Of a DNA stretch of 64,000 nt, positions 1 to 8,823 are shown piece after piece. The DNA lies in assembly GCA_028289195.1 (NCBI GenBank), contig JANQQR010000023.1, positions 372,001 to 436,000 on the forward strand. Reading direction: 5' to 3'. Origin of the DNA: Phycisphaerales bacterium (GTDB lineage Bacteria > Planctomycetota > Phycisphaerae > Phycisphaerales > UBA1924). Each line of letters begins with the position of its first letter. Position 1 is the stretch's first letter. A model generated the notes under the pieces. The model did not search any database. It saw nothing but the letters and a program-made list of their open reading frames with translations, and was not told the origin of the DNA. The translations under genes and the position numbers were made by a program.

Positions 1-231
1 GCTGTAGAGAGAGAGTTGCAGAGCCGAGACATCCCCACCGCCGCGCTGCTCGAGGTGCTCACGCTGAGCGTGCTCAACGACAAGACACTGCAGTACCGCC
101 TGCTCGCCGAAGGCGACATCTACCGGCGGGGAGAGATCGTCGAGCACGAGCTCACGAGGCTGGGGCGCCTGCTGACGGCAGCCGCCAAGCAGCACGACCC
201 CGAGGCGCCCGACGGCGTCACGTGGAACTGA
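1..231 (+). CDS. C-terminal end of a truncated gene, possibly LON substrate-binding domain protein
   Basis: The frame is open from the first base and stops at TGA 229-231, so this is the tail of a gene that begins before the window. About 76 residues are visible. They are mostly helical: an Ala/Leu-rich helix around ALLEVLTLSVL, then LQYRLLAEGD and a Glu/Leu-rich helix around IVEHELTRLGRLL. That order (Leu-rich helix, Q-x-LLE-like stretch, ERxxxxxxLLxxEL-like helix) resembles the end of the LON protease N-terminal domain, which also occurs as a stand-alone protein. The resemblance is by eye and the family call is tentative; that the frame is coding is more secure. Confidence 0.45.
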   Translation, partial: AVERELQSRDIPTAALLEVLTLSVLNDKTLQYRLLAEGDIYRRGEIVEHELTRLGRLLTAAAKQHDPEAPDGVTWN

Positions 232-258
232 CCCGCCCGTCCGTGGCTCGGCTCGCTC

Positions 259-2232
259 TTACGGGCATGTACCCAGCCAGTTCTCGAGCGCGGATGTGAT
301 ATCCCCGAAGTCGACGACGCCGTCGCCGTTGCCGTCGCCCGGCCCGGTGGCCGGCGAGTAGTCCGCGAGCCAGTTGTTGAGGACCTCGGTGATGTCGCCG
401 AAGTTGACGACTTCGTCGCCGTTTGCGTCTCCGGGGCAGGATGTCAGGTCGATGACCGCCGTCGAGTTGAATTCGAGGATGTCGTCCTCGGTGAACTCGA
501 CCGGGAGACGAGCGGGATCTCGCGCGACGCCGTCGTCGAACTGAGAATCGCCTCCCAGGTGGTAGTAGAGCCGATCCCAATCCGTTGCGGCTTCCAGCGT
601 CTGACCCGGCGAGGCGGTGACGCTCAGCCGGAAGCGGTTGATATCACGCTGGACGGTCATCAGCTCGATGCCGTTCATCTGGTTCCAGTCCACCTGGGCG
701 CTGTCGGCGGCAACCATCGTGCGCACCGGCGTCATCCCGTCTGGCGCCGAATTGAAGACCATGGTTCGATCGCCTGGGCCGTCGACGCCGAGAGTCTCTT
801 CAAGTGCGCTCTCGTCGAGCGGGCTCCCCACCTCTCTGGCGTAGTCCAGCTTCCATGCACTCTCGATCCCGGTCCACGGGCACTGGAACGTGTAGTTCAT
901 CACCGAGAAGTAGTTGGGCTTGTAGAGGATATTGTCGACGGCGCCGTGCCTGAGGCCGAGGGTGTGCCCGAGTTCGTGCATGAACGTCCCCGAGAGGGCC
1001 AGCGAGGTGTTCGGCGTAAAGCTGCTGGACCAGCCCGACACCGTGCCCGCCGCGACGAGGAAGTCGTTGCCGGGGAGTTCCGCGTACCCGCTGATGTTCT
1101 TGCCGTTGGAGATGCAATCATCCGCCCAGAGGCAGTACCGGAACACCCTGAGCTTCGCCTCACGGAGGTCGTCCCAGATGTCGGTCTGCGCTCTCTCGGT
1201 CGGTGTGCCGAAGAACGCCGGCTTGAGCGTGTCGAGAGCGCTGAGCGCCGTCGATGAGATCGCCGGCAGATTCGTCTCGTCAACGATGACGTGGAGCGTG
1301 ACGCCCGCCGAGCCGTCCGGGTTGTCGACCATGTCAGCCGGGGCGGCCGCGAACGCGGCGATCACCCTCTCGATGGCCGGTACGTCGACCGGGAAGCCGG
1401 CCATCGCGTCGAGTTCGACGAACAGGTCCTTCTTGCGGTAGTTGGCGCCCATCAAGGGGAGGTTGAGATCGGGGATGTCGTCGCCGTCGACGTCGATGCC
1501 GTTCTTCTCCCAGTCATCGAGAAGGCCGTCCTTGTCCTCGTCGCCGAGATTGAACTCAAACTCGAAGCTGCCCAGAGCGCCGACTACCTCGGAAGCGAAC
1601 GCACTGGCGGTTCCCGTGAGATTCACGCTGAGCGTGAACTGTGTTCCCGCCTTGATGCTGTCGGTTATGAAGAACACCAGCGGCTCTGTGTCGACCTCCG
1701 CGTCCGCGTCATCGAGGTAGAACAGCATCGTGCCGTCGGGCCGGGTGCCCGTCAGCGAGTACCTCGCCACGCAGAATCCATCGTTCGAGTTCTCTGCCGA
1801 GAACGTCCCGGAGAACGCGAAGTCCGCGTCGACCGGAACCGTGAAGTCGATCGAGATGAGCGACACCGCCTGCACGAACCCGGCATCGAAACCGGGGCCG
1901 CCCTGCGCTTCGACCTCCACGAACCCCTCGCCCTCGATCGCGAACGTCGAGATCTGTGAGTCCTGGAACGCGGCGCCGAGAGCACCGGCGCCGGTGCTCC
2001 CGGTGGCGGTATCAAACAGGCTCTCGACGAACGCGCCCGATCCGGTCGCATCTTCCTGCTTGTTGATTCCGATGTTCCCAGGCGGGTCATCGACTCCGAT
2101 CAGGAGAGTGACCTCTCTGGTCTGCATCGTGGGCGTGATCACCGGCGCGGGGTCGGCCTGCGCGAAGGCGATGGAGGCGGCGCCCAACGAGGGCCCCGCC
2201 AGCGCGACCGTACGTGTGCGCCGAGATGTCAT
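259..2232 (-). CDS. Secreted metzincin-type zinc metalloprotease with C-terminal dockerin-like repeats
   Basis: 657 residues. The first ~25 form a signal peptide (Arg-rich start, then a hydrophobic Ala/Gly stretch ending in AFA). Residues near 230-260 contain calcium-loop motifs (DEDKDGLLDDWE, DVDGDDIPD) followed by a region starting KKDLFVELDAM that often precedes bacterial metzincin domains. The zinc site HELGHTLGLRHG lies near residue 420 and fits HExxHxxGxxH. The Met-turn SVMNY follows about 20 residues later. The last ~60 residues carry two dockerin-like units (GDANGDEVVNFGDIT and GDGNGDGVVDFGDIT) and end in CP. A secreted endopeptidase is well supported; its substrate is unknown. The next gene on the same strand has the same C-terminal module. 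Confidence 0.85.
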   Translation of the reverse strand: MTSRRTRTVALAGPSLGAASIAFAQADPAPVITPTMQTREVTLLIGVDDPPGNIGINKQEDATGSGAFVESLFDTATGSTGAGALGAAFQDSQISTFAIEGEGFVEVEAQGGPGFDAGFVQAVSLISIDFTVPVDADFAFSGTFSAENSNDGFCVARYSLTGTRPDGTMLFYLDDADAEVDTEPLVFFITDSIKAGTQFTLSVNLTGTASAFASEVVGALGSFEFEFNLGDEDKDGLLDDWEKNGIDVDGDDIPDLNLPLMGANYRKKDLFVELDAMAGFPVDVPAIERVIAAFAAAPADMVDNPDGSAGVTLHVIVDETNLPAISSTALSALDTLKPAFFGTPTERAQTDIWDDLREAKLRVFRYCLWADDCISNGKNISGYAELPGNDFLVAAGTVSGWSSSFTPNTSLALSGTFMHELGHTLGLRHGAVDNILYKPNYFSVMNYTFQCPWTGIESAWKLDYAREVGSPLDESALEETLGVDGPGDRTMVFNSAPDGMTPVRTMVAADSAQVDWNQMNGIELMTVQRDINRFRLSVTASPGQTLEAATDWDRLYYHLGGDSQFDDGVARDPARLPVEFTEDDILEFNSTAVIDLTSCPGDANGDEVVNFGDITEVLNNWLADYSPATGPGDGNGDGVVDFGDITSALENWLGTCP

Positions 2233-2314
2233 CCAGGCCTCCTGGCCCGCGGCGAGCGCCCTGGGACCAAACTGAACGTACCTCAGGAATCGGGCCCGGC
2301 CAGCGAGAATCTGG

Positions 2315-4261
2315 TCACGGGCAGGTCTGAAGCCACTTGGAAAGCAGCTCGGTCACATCGTTGAATTCCACAACGCCGTTGGCGTCAGCGTCTCCGGGAC
2401 CGGTGCCTGGCGTGTAGTCGTCGCCCCAGTTGCTCAGAGTGATCGTCAGGTCTCCGAAGTCGATCACGCCCGACTCATCGCCGTCGGCGTGGATGCAATC
2501 CACTTCGCCCTGGGCAAACTCGGTCGGCAGCACGTTGAAGAACGCGGGATCGGTCGGGTCCGGCGGATCGACGTTCGTGCGGCTGCAGGGCAGCTCGAAC
2601 GGCCCCTCGACGGCCAGACCCCAGAACGGCGACGACGGGTCGGGGAACCAGCCGCCATCGATCGGATCGGGCGGGTAGACCCGCAGCAGCCCGTCCTGGG
2701 CGATGTAGATCGTGCGATCGTCGCCGATGCTGAGCGCTTGGGGGTTCGAGATGGACCCTTCCATGATGGGGGCGACTTCGACGGCGCCTCCTTCGCCGAG
2801 CGTCAGCACGTAGAGCGCCTGCGACCCCTGGCTCGTCATGAACACCGTGTCGCCCGCGGGATCCACGGCAAGGAGCGTGTCGCCCTCCAGCACGATCTCG
2901 TCGGGCGGCAGATCCCAGAACTCGGCCGAGTCGGAACTCAGCGGCTGGTCGAACGCGAAGAGGCGCCCGAGCCCCGGTGAGTGGACGAGCACGGTGTCAT
3001 CGGCGTCGTTGTAGGCGATGGCGTTGGGATCGCCGCCGATGACCGCCGAAGCCTCCTCCACCGGCGGATCGGCGTCGATGTTGATGCAGCGCAGGTTGCG
3101 CCCGTCCATGATGTACATCCGGCGGTCGCGCCCGAAGATCATCTCCGTCGCGTCGTCGAACGGCGCGATCTCGGTGACCTCTTCGGTCAGCAGATCGACG
3201 CGGTACGTGCGGGCAGGGATGCGGGCCCCGGTGATGTCGAGGTACCCGGGTGTCATCACGCAGGCCTCGGGCGTCCCCGGGATCACGCGCGCTTCCAGCA
3301 CCGGCAGCGACAGCCCGAGATCGATCTCCTTCAGTTGGGGCGCGGGATCCCAGTTCCACGGGTTGGGCGTGTAGATCCCGAGCTTGAGCCGGTCATCGAC
3401 CGTGGTCAGGCCGAACAGCGGCACGATGACGGTGTACCCGTCAAGGATCGCGCTGCCGTAGCTGTCGATGGTGTCCATCATCCGGATGCCCACACCGTTG
3501 AGATACACCTGCTCCGCAACAACTGCGTACGACTCGGTGGTTGCAGGCGACTGGATGCCCAGGCCGAACGGCTGGCCGCTGTTGTCCGACGCCGGGTCGC
3601 GGATGCCGATCGTGCGGTTCAGGCCGCTGCGTGCGACTTCCACCAGCGACACGGCGTGCCCGCCCTCGCGAACCACCAGGTCGATGTGCTGCGGAAACCC
3701 GGGAGGCAGCACGCTGCGGCTGTACCAGCCGACACCCATGACCACGGGGCATTTGTTGAGGGTCCAATCGGAGATATGCCCGTGGCGCGGGATGAAGTTC
3801 TCGCTCGCCCCGTACCGGTAGATGAGATACGAGAACCCCTTGTTGTTCATCCAGAAGTTGAACCCGTTGACGGCATCGTCGGACTTGGTGCCATCGAACT
3901 CGTGCGTCCCCATGAGCAGCCCGAGGTCGTAGAGCCACCCGGTCATCGCGTTGAACGGCGTCGAACTGTGCCAGTAGTAGATGGTGTGATCACCCGGCGG
4001 GTTGACACCGGGATACCCGTGATGGGCGATGTACGCCATCCAGTTCATGTACGACGTCGGCACGCAGTACATCCGCCCCAGGTTGGGCAGCAGCGCGCGG
4101 CGCTGATCGAAATCGGGCACGTAGCTCCAGCGCGCGTAGAACGTGGACGGGTTGGCGATCGCGCCCTCCCAGTTCGCGCTCGCGGTGCGCGCAGGCGCAC
4201 CGACCGTCGCGAGCAGAGCGATCGCCGCCAGGCAGATCCCGAGACATCGGGCGTTGTTCAT
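2315..4261 (-). CDS. Secreted C39-like cysteine peptidase with dockerin-like C-terminus
   Basis: 648 residues from ATG 4261, chosen because GGGAGGAA lies 6-7 nt upstream and a clean signal peptide (MNNARCLGIC..., ending TASA) starts there; a longer frame adds 8 residues without a ribosome site. Residues ~30-230 look like a papain/C39-like fold: Cys66 in MYCVPTSYMNW, His202 in EGGHAVSLVEV, Asp222 in IGIRDPAS. The middle (about 320-570) has repeated short beta-strand motifs like a propeller. The end carries two dockerin-like units (DGDESGVIDFGDLT, DADANGVVEFNDVT) and finishes TCP, as in its downstream neighbour. Proteolysis is inferred from the triad; the substrate is unknown. It has its own promoter candidate. 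Confidence 0.75.
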   Translation of the reverse strand: MNNARCLGICLAAIALLATVGAPARTASANWEGAIANPSTFYARWSYVPDFDQRRALLPNLGRMYCVPTSYMNWMAYIAHHGYPGVNPPGDHTIYYWHSSTPFNAMTGWLYDLGLLMGTHEFDGTKSDDAVNGFNFWMNNKGFSYLIYRYGASENFIPRHGHISDWTLNKCPVVMGVGWYSRSVLPPGFPQHIDLVVREGGHAVSLVEVARSGLNRTIGIRDPASDNSGQPFGLGIQSPATTESYAVVAEQVYLNGVGIRMMDTIDSYGSAILDGYTVIVPLFGLTTVDDRLKLGIYTPNPWNWDPAPQLKEIDLGLSLPVLEARVIPGTPEACVMTPGYLDITGARIPARTYRVDLLTEEVTEIAPFDDATEMIFGRDRRMYIMDGRNLRCINIDADPPVEEASAVIGGDPNAIAYNDADDTVLVHSPGLGRLFAFDQPLSSDSAEFWDLPPDEIVLEGDTLLAVDPAGDTVFMTSQGSQALYVLTLGEGGAVEVAPIMEGSISNPQALSIGDDRTIYIAQDGLLRVYPPDPIDGGWFPDPSSPFWGLAVEGPFELPCSRTNVDPPDPTDPAFFNVLPTEFAQGEVDCIHADGDESGVIDFGDLTITLSNWGDDYTPGTGPGDADANGVVEFNDVTELLSKWLQTCP

Positions 4262-4286
4262 GTCGATTCCTCCCAAAGACGCCAAA

Positions 4287-4316
4287 AGGCTACCCCGGCA
4301 GGGCGTGCCCGGTCAA
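4287..4316 (-). promoter_or_regulatory. Candidate sigma-70-type promoter for the C39-like peptidase gene
   Basis: On the minus strand TTGACC (4316-4311) is followed after 18 nt by TAGCCT (4292-4287). Transcription would start about 20 nt before the ATG at 4261, leaving a short leader with a strong GGGAGGAA ribosome site. The -35 matches consensus at 5 of 6 positions; the -10 is weak. Confidence 0.45.
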
Positions 4317-4334
4317 TGTTATTTTCGGGGACAT

Positions 4335-6242
4335 CTAGGAGCCCGCATCGGCGCGTGCGGCGTCTTCCCGCAGGCTCTTGGCGATCGAGATCTCGTGCAT
4401 GCGCACGCTGACCCTGTCCAGATCTTCCTTGGCGCTGTGGAGCCGTTCGGGCTCGACCGACGACCAGTCGGCCTCGGCCTGCTCGATGAGGCTTCGGAGC
4501 ACTCCGGCGCTGGTTTCCACTTCGGCGCGGTAGCCCGGGTCGAGGTCGCCGGCGATCTTCTCGAGGCGCTCGCCGATCCACTTGAGATCGAGCCTGCCGT
4601 TGGCGATCAGGTCGACGACGCGATGGCGCTGCATGTCCTCGCGGGCGTGGGCGAAGCTCTCGGCCTCTATCCGATCGACTTCTTCGGCGCTCAGCCCGTG
4701 GTTGGGCACGATCTGGAGCGCCGCGCGCTTCCCGCTGCGCTTCTCGACGGCGCTGACGCTCAGCACGCCGCTCGCATCGACCAGAAACTCCACTTCGAGC
4801 TGGGGTATCCCCGCGGGCATCGGGGGGATGCCGCGCAGGTGAAACGTCCCGAGGCTGCGACAATCGGCCACCATCTCGCGCTCGCCCTGCAGCACGTGCA
4901 GCTTGATCGATGTCTGCCCGTCGACGCTGGTGGAGAACATCTCGGTCGCGCGCGCAGGGAGCGTGGAGTTGCGCACCACGAGCTTGGCGACCGCGCCGCC
5001 GACGGTCTCGATGCCCAGAGAGAGAGGGATGACATCCAGGAGCAGCGCATCGGTCTTGAGGCCGGCCATTATCGCCCCCTGCACCGCGGCGCCGAGCGCG
5101 ACGACTTCATCGGGATTCAGCGCCGTGTACGGCTCGGACTCGAACAACTCCGCGACCCGGCGCCGGACGAGCGGGATCCGGGTCGACCCCCCCACCATCA
5201 CGACCCGATCGATGTCGGACGCGCCGAGCTTCGCGTCCCGGAGCGCCCGGCGGCACGCGTCGAGCGCCCGCTCGACCCAGGGATCGATCAGCGCCTCGAA
5301 CTCGGCCCGTGTGAGAGTGCGCTCGTACTCGACGCCGGCGAAGGACAGATCGATCGAAGCCTCTTCGCGCTCCGACAGCGTGATCTTCGTGCGCTCGGCG
5401 AGCAGACGCAGCGCCTGGCGCTGATTCGCGGTGAGACGCGGGGTCTTGCCCAGCGAGTCCGCCAGTTCGCCGACGACAAGATCGAGTATCGCGCGATCGG
5501 CGTCGTCTCCCCCGAGGTGCGTGTCGCCGGCGGTCGAGAGCACCTGGAAGAAGTCGGTCGAAGCGCCCGGGTGTTCGGAGGCCGGGATCACGCTCAGGAT
5601 CGAGATGTCGAACGTGCCCCCGCCCAGGTCGAAGACCGCGACTGTCTCGGGCGTCTTCTCGCCGAGACCGAGGCCGTAGGCGAGCGCCGCCGCTGTCGGT
5701 TCGTTGACGATGCGCACGATCTCGAGCCCGGCGAGCCGGCCGGCATCGCGGGTCGCCTGTCGCTGCGCGTCGTCGAAGTATGCAGGGACCGTCACCACGG
5801 CTCGGCGGACTTCGGTGCCGAGCGCCTCCGACGCCCGGCGCTTCAACTCGCCCAAGATGACCGCGCTGACCTCCTGCGCCGACACCACACCGCCCTCGGG
5901 GAGGCGGACGCGGGCGGTGTCCCCCTCTCCCTCGACGAGCGAGTAGGAGAGGAACGGTGCGTCCGCCTCCGCGTCGGCGAGCGAGCGTCCCATGAGACGC
6001 TTCACCGAGGAGATGGTGCTCTCAGGATGTTCGACGGCATGCTCGCGCGCCTCGTCGCCGATCGCGATCGGACGGCCCCGTTCGTCGTACCGGACGACGC
6101 TCGGGACGATCCGCCCTCCCGCCGGTCCCTCCAGGATGCGCGGCCCGGACGCATCCGCGAGCGCGACCAGCGAGTTGGTCGTGCCGAGGTCGATGCCGAC
6201 AACGGGATCGGCGCCGGCCGGACTTGGGGGCACGGGGGTCAT
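4335..6242 (-). CDS. hscA: HscA-like Hsp70 chaperone
   Basis: 635 residues from ATG 6242; the frame runs 39 residues further upstream, but the protein proper begins at [14 protein letters not shown], the Hsp70 phosphate-1 motif. Other hallmarks are [46 protein letters not shown] and [14 protein letters not shown]. The substrate domain has [13 protein letters not shown] and [12 protein letters not shown], which resembles HscA (the Fe-S cluster assembly Hsp70) more than DnaK. A helical lid follows. No isc, hscB, dnaJ or grpE gene is adjacent, so the Fe-S role is inferred from sequence resemblance only; a specialised DnaK paralogue is the alternative. The gene diverges from the FHA-ATPase gene. 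Confidence 0.85.
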   Translation of the reverse strand: MTPVPPSPAGADPVVGIDLGTTNSLVALADASGPRILEGPAGGRIVPSVVRYDERGRPIAIGDEAREHAVEHPESTISSVKRLMGRSLADAEADAPFLSYSLVEGEGDTARVRLPEGGVVSAQEVSAVILGELKRRASEALGTEVRRAVVTVPAYFDDAQRQATRDAGRLAGLEIVRIVNEPTAAALAYGLGLGEKTPETVAVFDLGGGTFDISILSVIPASEHPGASTDFFQVLSTAGDTHLGGDDADRAILDLVVGELADSLGKTPRLTANQRQALRLLAERTKITLSEREEASIDLSFAGVEYERTLTRAEFEALIDPWVERALDACRRALRDAKLGASDIDRVVMVGGSTRIPLVRRRVAELFESEPYTALNPDEVVALGAAVQGAIMAGLKTDALLLDVIPLSLGIETVGGAVAKLVVRNSTLPARATEMFSTSVDGQTSIKLHVLQGEREMVADCRSLGTFHLRGIPPMPAGIPQLEVEFLVDASGVLSVSAVEKRSGKRAALQIVPNHGLSAEEVDRIEAESFAHAREDMQRHRVVDLIANGRLDLKWIGERLEKIAGDLDPGYRAEVETSAGVLRSLIEQAEADWSSVEPERLHSAKEDLDRVSVRMHEISIAKSLREDAARADAGS

Positions 6243-6419
6243 GGAAAGCCAAGCGTAGGGGAGGCCTCCAACCCGCGTCACCCGGTGCCCCGAGCGCACC
6301 CCTTGCACGCCGAAGCCGCTCAGACGGAGACCGAGCGGATCATCCCGGTTCGGATCCAAGCAGAGGCGCGGATTCCCGGCAACCGAGACGGCCGGCGCCC
6401 CGGATCAAGAAGACAATGT

Positions 6420-6448
6420 TTGGTGAACCCGACCAGAGGCACTATGGT
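6420..6448 (+). promoter_or_regulatory. Candidate promoter upstream of the FHA-ATPase gene
   Basis: TTGGTG (6420-6425), a 17-nt spacer, and TATGGT (6443-6448) lie about 40 nt before ATG 6485 in the divergent gap between the Hsp70 and ATPase genes. Spacing is ideal; each hexamer is only a partial match. Confidence 0.35.
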
Positions 6449-6484
6449 TTGGCTGGTCGACGGCCCGACCGGTGGGATGGTGCG

Positions 6485-8188
6485 ATGAGTGATGGCTCTG
6501 CCAAGGCTTCGGTTTCCAGAGAGCGAGCGCCCGACGCGGGAATGAAGCTCTCCTGCAGCAACCCGGACATCGGTTCGGTGAGGCTCGGAGACAAGCCCAT
6601 CACGATCGGGCGCCACCCCGAGAACGTGCTGCCGCTGCCGGGCGACAAGGTCGCGAGCCGGTTCCACTGCATCATCGAACGGGGAGACTCCGACGGGTTC
6701 GTGGTCAAGGACCTGGGCGCACGGAACGGAACACACCTCAACGGCGAGCAGGTCAGCACCGCCCCCATCAGCTCGGGTGATGTGCTCACGATCGGCACGC
6801 ACACCTTCACCGTGGAGGGCAAGGCTCCGCCGAAGATGCTGGAGGTGCCGGAGAAACACGCCCTGGAAGACGCCCGGGCCGCCCCGAAGAGCAAGGCCCC
6901 TGCGGTCGGCGCCGTCGACGCCCGCGCATGGGCGCGGGAGCTCCGGCGCCTGCTCGACGCCATCCCGCCGAAGGACTCGCCCGACCCGCACATCGTGCTG
7001 ATCGACGCCAACCGCAACGAGAGCGCCGCGTTCGAGCAGACCAGCGACGGGCCCACTGCTATGCGCCTCGTCCTGCTGCTGGCGTCGAAGGCCAGGACGA
7101 CGGACGTTCACGCCGAGCCCAAGGGCGACGAGCTGAAGGTCCGCATGCGGATCGACGGGCGGATGATCTCGCTCCCGCCGATGCCCAAGCAGGTCGGTGA
7201 GGTCATGCTCGGGTTCGTCAAAAGCGCCTGCCAGATGCGCCAGGCACACCGGGAGGCGGTCCTCGAGGGCCACTTCTCCGTCCGGTTCCCTGATCGTCAG
7301 GTCGACTATCGAGTGAGCATCACCCCGACGATGCACGGTCCCAAGCTCGTGATCCGTGTCCTGGATGGCCTGATCGCGCCCGGCTCGCTCGGCGATCTGG
7401 CCATGCCGGTGTACATGCACGACCGCCTCCGGGCGGCCTGCGCCAAGCAGCAGGGCATGGTGCTCTCGTGCGGGCCCACCGGCTCAGGCAAGACCACCAC
7501 GCTCTACAACGCCCTGCGCCAGATCGATCGCAAGCGCAGGAACGTCGTGACGATCGAGGACCCGGTCGAGTACCACATCGAAAACGTCACTCAGATCCCC
7601 ATCGGGTCCCAGAGCACCTTCGCCGACCTGCTCCGCTCGATCCTGCGTCAGGACCCCGACGTGATCCTCGTCGGCGAGATCCGCGACCAGGAGACCGCGC
7701 GGACCACGATGCAGGCAGCCATGACGGGCCACCTCGTGTTCTCGACAGTCCACGCCAAGGACACCGTCGGGTCCCTCTTCCGCCTGCTGGACCTGGGCGT
7801 CGAACCACCCCTGATCGCCAACTCGATGGACCTGGTCATGAGCCAGCGACTGGTCCGCGTGCTGTGCGAATTCTGCAAGCGCCCGGTTCGGATCACGCCG
7901 AGCCAGTCGATGCGCCTGGGCCGGCTCGTCGAGGGCAAGAACGAGCTCTTTGCCGCGACCGGATGCCAGCGCTGCCTGCGGACCGGCTTCTACGGGCGTC
8001 GAGCCATCTTCGAGATGCTCGATTTCAACGACGAGCTTCGCGACTGCCTGCTCAACGAGTCCACGCTCTCGCAGATGAGGGGCGTGATCAACCAGGGTGT
8101 CTTCACGTCGCTCACCCAGAGCGGCTGGATCCTGGCGGCCTCCGGCGAAACCAGCCTCGACGAGGTCGAGCGGGTCACCGGCGGCTGA
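6485..8188 (+). CDS. FHA-domain / GspE-PilB-type secretion ATPase fusion
   Basis: 567 residues from ATG 6485. Residues ~30-112 form a forkhead-associated domain with GR (42-43), SRFH (58-61) and NGTHLNG (81-87), the phosphothreonine-binding residues. After a linker comes a type II secretion/type IV pilus ATPase: Walker A GPTGSGKTT (~330), Asp box VVTIEDPVEY, Walker B VILVGEIRDQETA, His box GHLVFSTVHA, and a CEFC...CQRC zinc knuckle near the end as in PilB/GspE. The usual GspE/PilB N-terminal domain is absent, with FHA in its place. No pilus or secretion genes are adjacent. ATPase activity is well supported; which machine it drives, and control by Thr phosphorylation, are inference. Confidence 0.88.
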   Translation: MSDGSAKASVSRERAPDAGMKLSCSNPDIGSVRLGDKPITIGRHPENVLPLPGDKVASRFHCIIERGDSDGFVVKDLGARNGTHLNGEQVSTAPISSGDVLTIGTHTFTVEGKAPPKMLEVPEKHALEDARAAPKSKAPAVGAVDARAWARELRRLLDAIPPKDSPDPHIVLIDANRNESAAFEQTSDGPTAMRLVLLLASKARTTDVHAEPKGDELKVRMRIDGRMISLPPMPKQVGEVMLGFVKSACQMRQAHREAVLEGHFSVRFPDRQVDYRVSITPTMHGPKLVIRVLDGLIAPGSLGDLAMPVYMHDRLRAACAKQQGMVLSCGPTGSGKTTTLYNALRQIDRKRRNVVTIEDPVEYHIENVTQIPIGSQSTFADLLRSILRQDPDVILVGEIRDQETARTTMQAAMTGHLVFSTVHAKDTVGSLFRLLDLGVEPPLIANSMDLVMSQRLVRVLCEFCKRPVRITPSQSMRLGRLVEGKNELFAATGCQRCLRTGFYGRRAIFEMLDFNDELRDCLLNESTLSQMRGVINQGVFTSLTQSGWILAASGETSLDEVERVTGG

Positions 8189-8229
8189 TCTCGAGCCCAG
8201 CCCCCGGCTCCCGAAGCCTCATCCTCCGC

Positions 8230-8271
8230 AAAAAGGAAAACGCCTCGAACCGGCTTTCCCGGTGCGAGGCG
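8230..8271 (-). terminator. Rho-independent terminator of the shorter ncRNA candidate
   Basis: On the minus strand a hairpin pairs CGCCTCG (8271-8265) with CGAGGCG (8247-8241), with an inner ACCGG/CCGGT stem, followed by TTTTCCTTTTT (8240-8230). It can only serve minus-strand transcription; the plus-strand ATPase gene ends at 8188. Confidence 0.8.
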
Positions 8272-8403
8272 TGACTCCTCAGAGTGTGGCAGGTTGGTGG
8301 GAGAGGTTCCCTAAGTTCACCCGATCAGTGTCCCGATCGGGGGAAACGCGTGGGACGGCCTATCCGAAGCCGTCTCACGGTGCCCCTGTGCTGCACCGTG
8401 GAT
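8230..8403 (-). ncRNA. Candidate small structured RNA, about 175 nt, family not recognised
   Basis: This is bounded by a promoter candidate (8437-8410) and a strong terminator, with no plausible ORF on the minus strand. Reading 5' to 3', it forms three compact hairpins: CACGGTGC/GCACCGTG, GACGGC/GCCGTC and CCCGATC/GATCGGG. An unpaired stretch (GGTGAACTTAGGGAACC) and the terminator hairpin follow. Two loops carry GGA, a possible protein-binding motif. The 5' and 3' ends do not pair, which argues against 6S RNA; the SRP tetraloop region is also missing. It lies between convergent protein genes and directly follows another ncRNA candidate on the same strand. Confidence 0.6.
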
Positions 8404-8409
8404 GCCCAG

Positions 8410-8437
8410 AAGGTATCACCGATCCAGGGCGGGTCAA
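8410..8437 (-). promoter_or_regulatory. Promoter candidate for the shorter ncRNA
   Basis: On the minus strand TTGACC (8437-8432), a 16-nt spacer, then TACCTT (8415-8410), with TG one base before the -10 (extended -10). The architecture is nearly identical to the promoter of the neighbouring ncRNA candidate. Confidence 0.6.
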
Positions 8438-8450
8438 GCTAGACGATTTG

Positions 8451-8500
8451 AAAAACGGACAGCAGCCGAGGTTTTTCACCTCGGCTCGGGGAAACGTCCG
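8451..8500 (-). terminator. Rho-independent terminator of the longer ncRNA candidate
   Basis: On the minus strand CGGAC (8500-8496) pairs with GTCCG (8460-8456) around a perfect 9-bp inner stem, AGCCGAGGT (8486-8478) with its complement at 8472-8464, followed directly by TTTTT (8455-8451). It ends minus-strand transcripts just upstream of the next ncRNA promoter. Confidence 0.75.
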
Positions 8501-8817
8501 GTTGTCGTCGGTGCTTCCCACCGACACTCAACGTTTCAGACCCCGTCTCTCCTCCGAAGAGAGCTCCCCCGAGCTCCCCTCGCGACGTGTTTCCGGGACT
8601 GAATCACTTCGCCGATGACTTAACACCGGCGAAGCGAGCACAGGGAATCCGTAGCTATGCCGTCTCATTGCCGTGAGGCAATGCGGATAGAACGGCTGCC
8701 ACGGAGGAGTCAGCGAACAGGTGCCAGCAGACAGCGCCGCTGGTCTTGAATCTTCAATTGTCGAGTAGTTGCTTCCCTACTCTCTCTTGCTCACGCAGTG
8801 CGCGAGCGGTCTCAACG
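8451..8817 (-). ncRNA. Candidate large structured RNA, about 367 nt, with a pseudoknot; family not recognised
   Basis: A promoter candidate (8851-8824) and a strong terminator (8500-8451) frame this stretch, and no ORF fits. Helices, given in plus coordinates: 8789-8807 (8 bp), 8763-8782 (6 bp), 8724-8743, 8666-8683 (CATTGCC/GGCAATG, GTGA loop), 8607-8634 (8 bp, 12-nt loop) and 8507-8525 (7 bp). Two further 5-bp pairings cross: 8647-8651 with 8684-8688, and 8659-8663 with 8692-8696, an H-type pseudoknot. Length and pseudoknot recall tmRNA or RNase P RNA, but the tmRNA T-arm, TTCGAC and tag signatures and the RNase P GAGGAAAGTC block are absent. I therefore leave the family open. Confidence 0.6.
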
Positions 8818-8823
8818 AGGAAG

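Noticed and set aside
8451-8817. Identification of the ncRNA as tmRNA or RNase P RNA
   Set aside because: The tmRNA T-arm, TTCGAC and tag signatures, and the RNase P GAGGAAAGTC and ACAGAA blocks, are not present on either strand.
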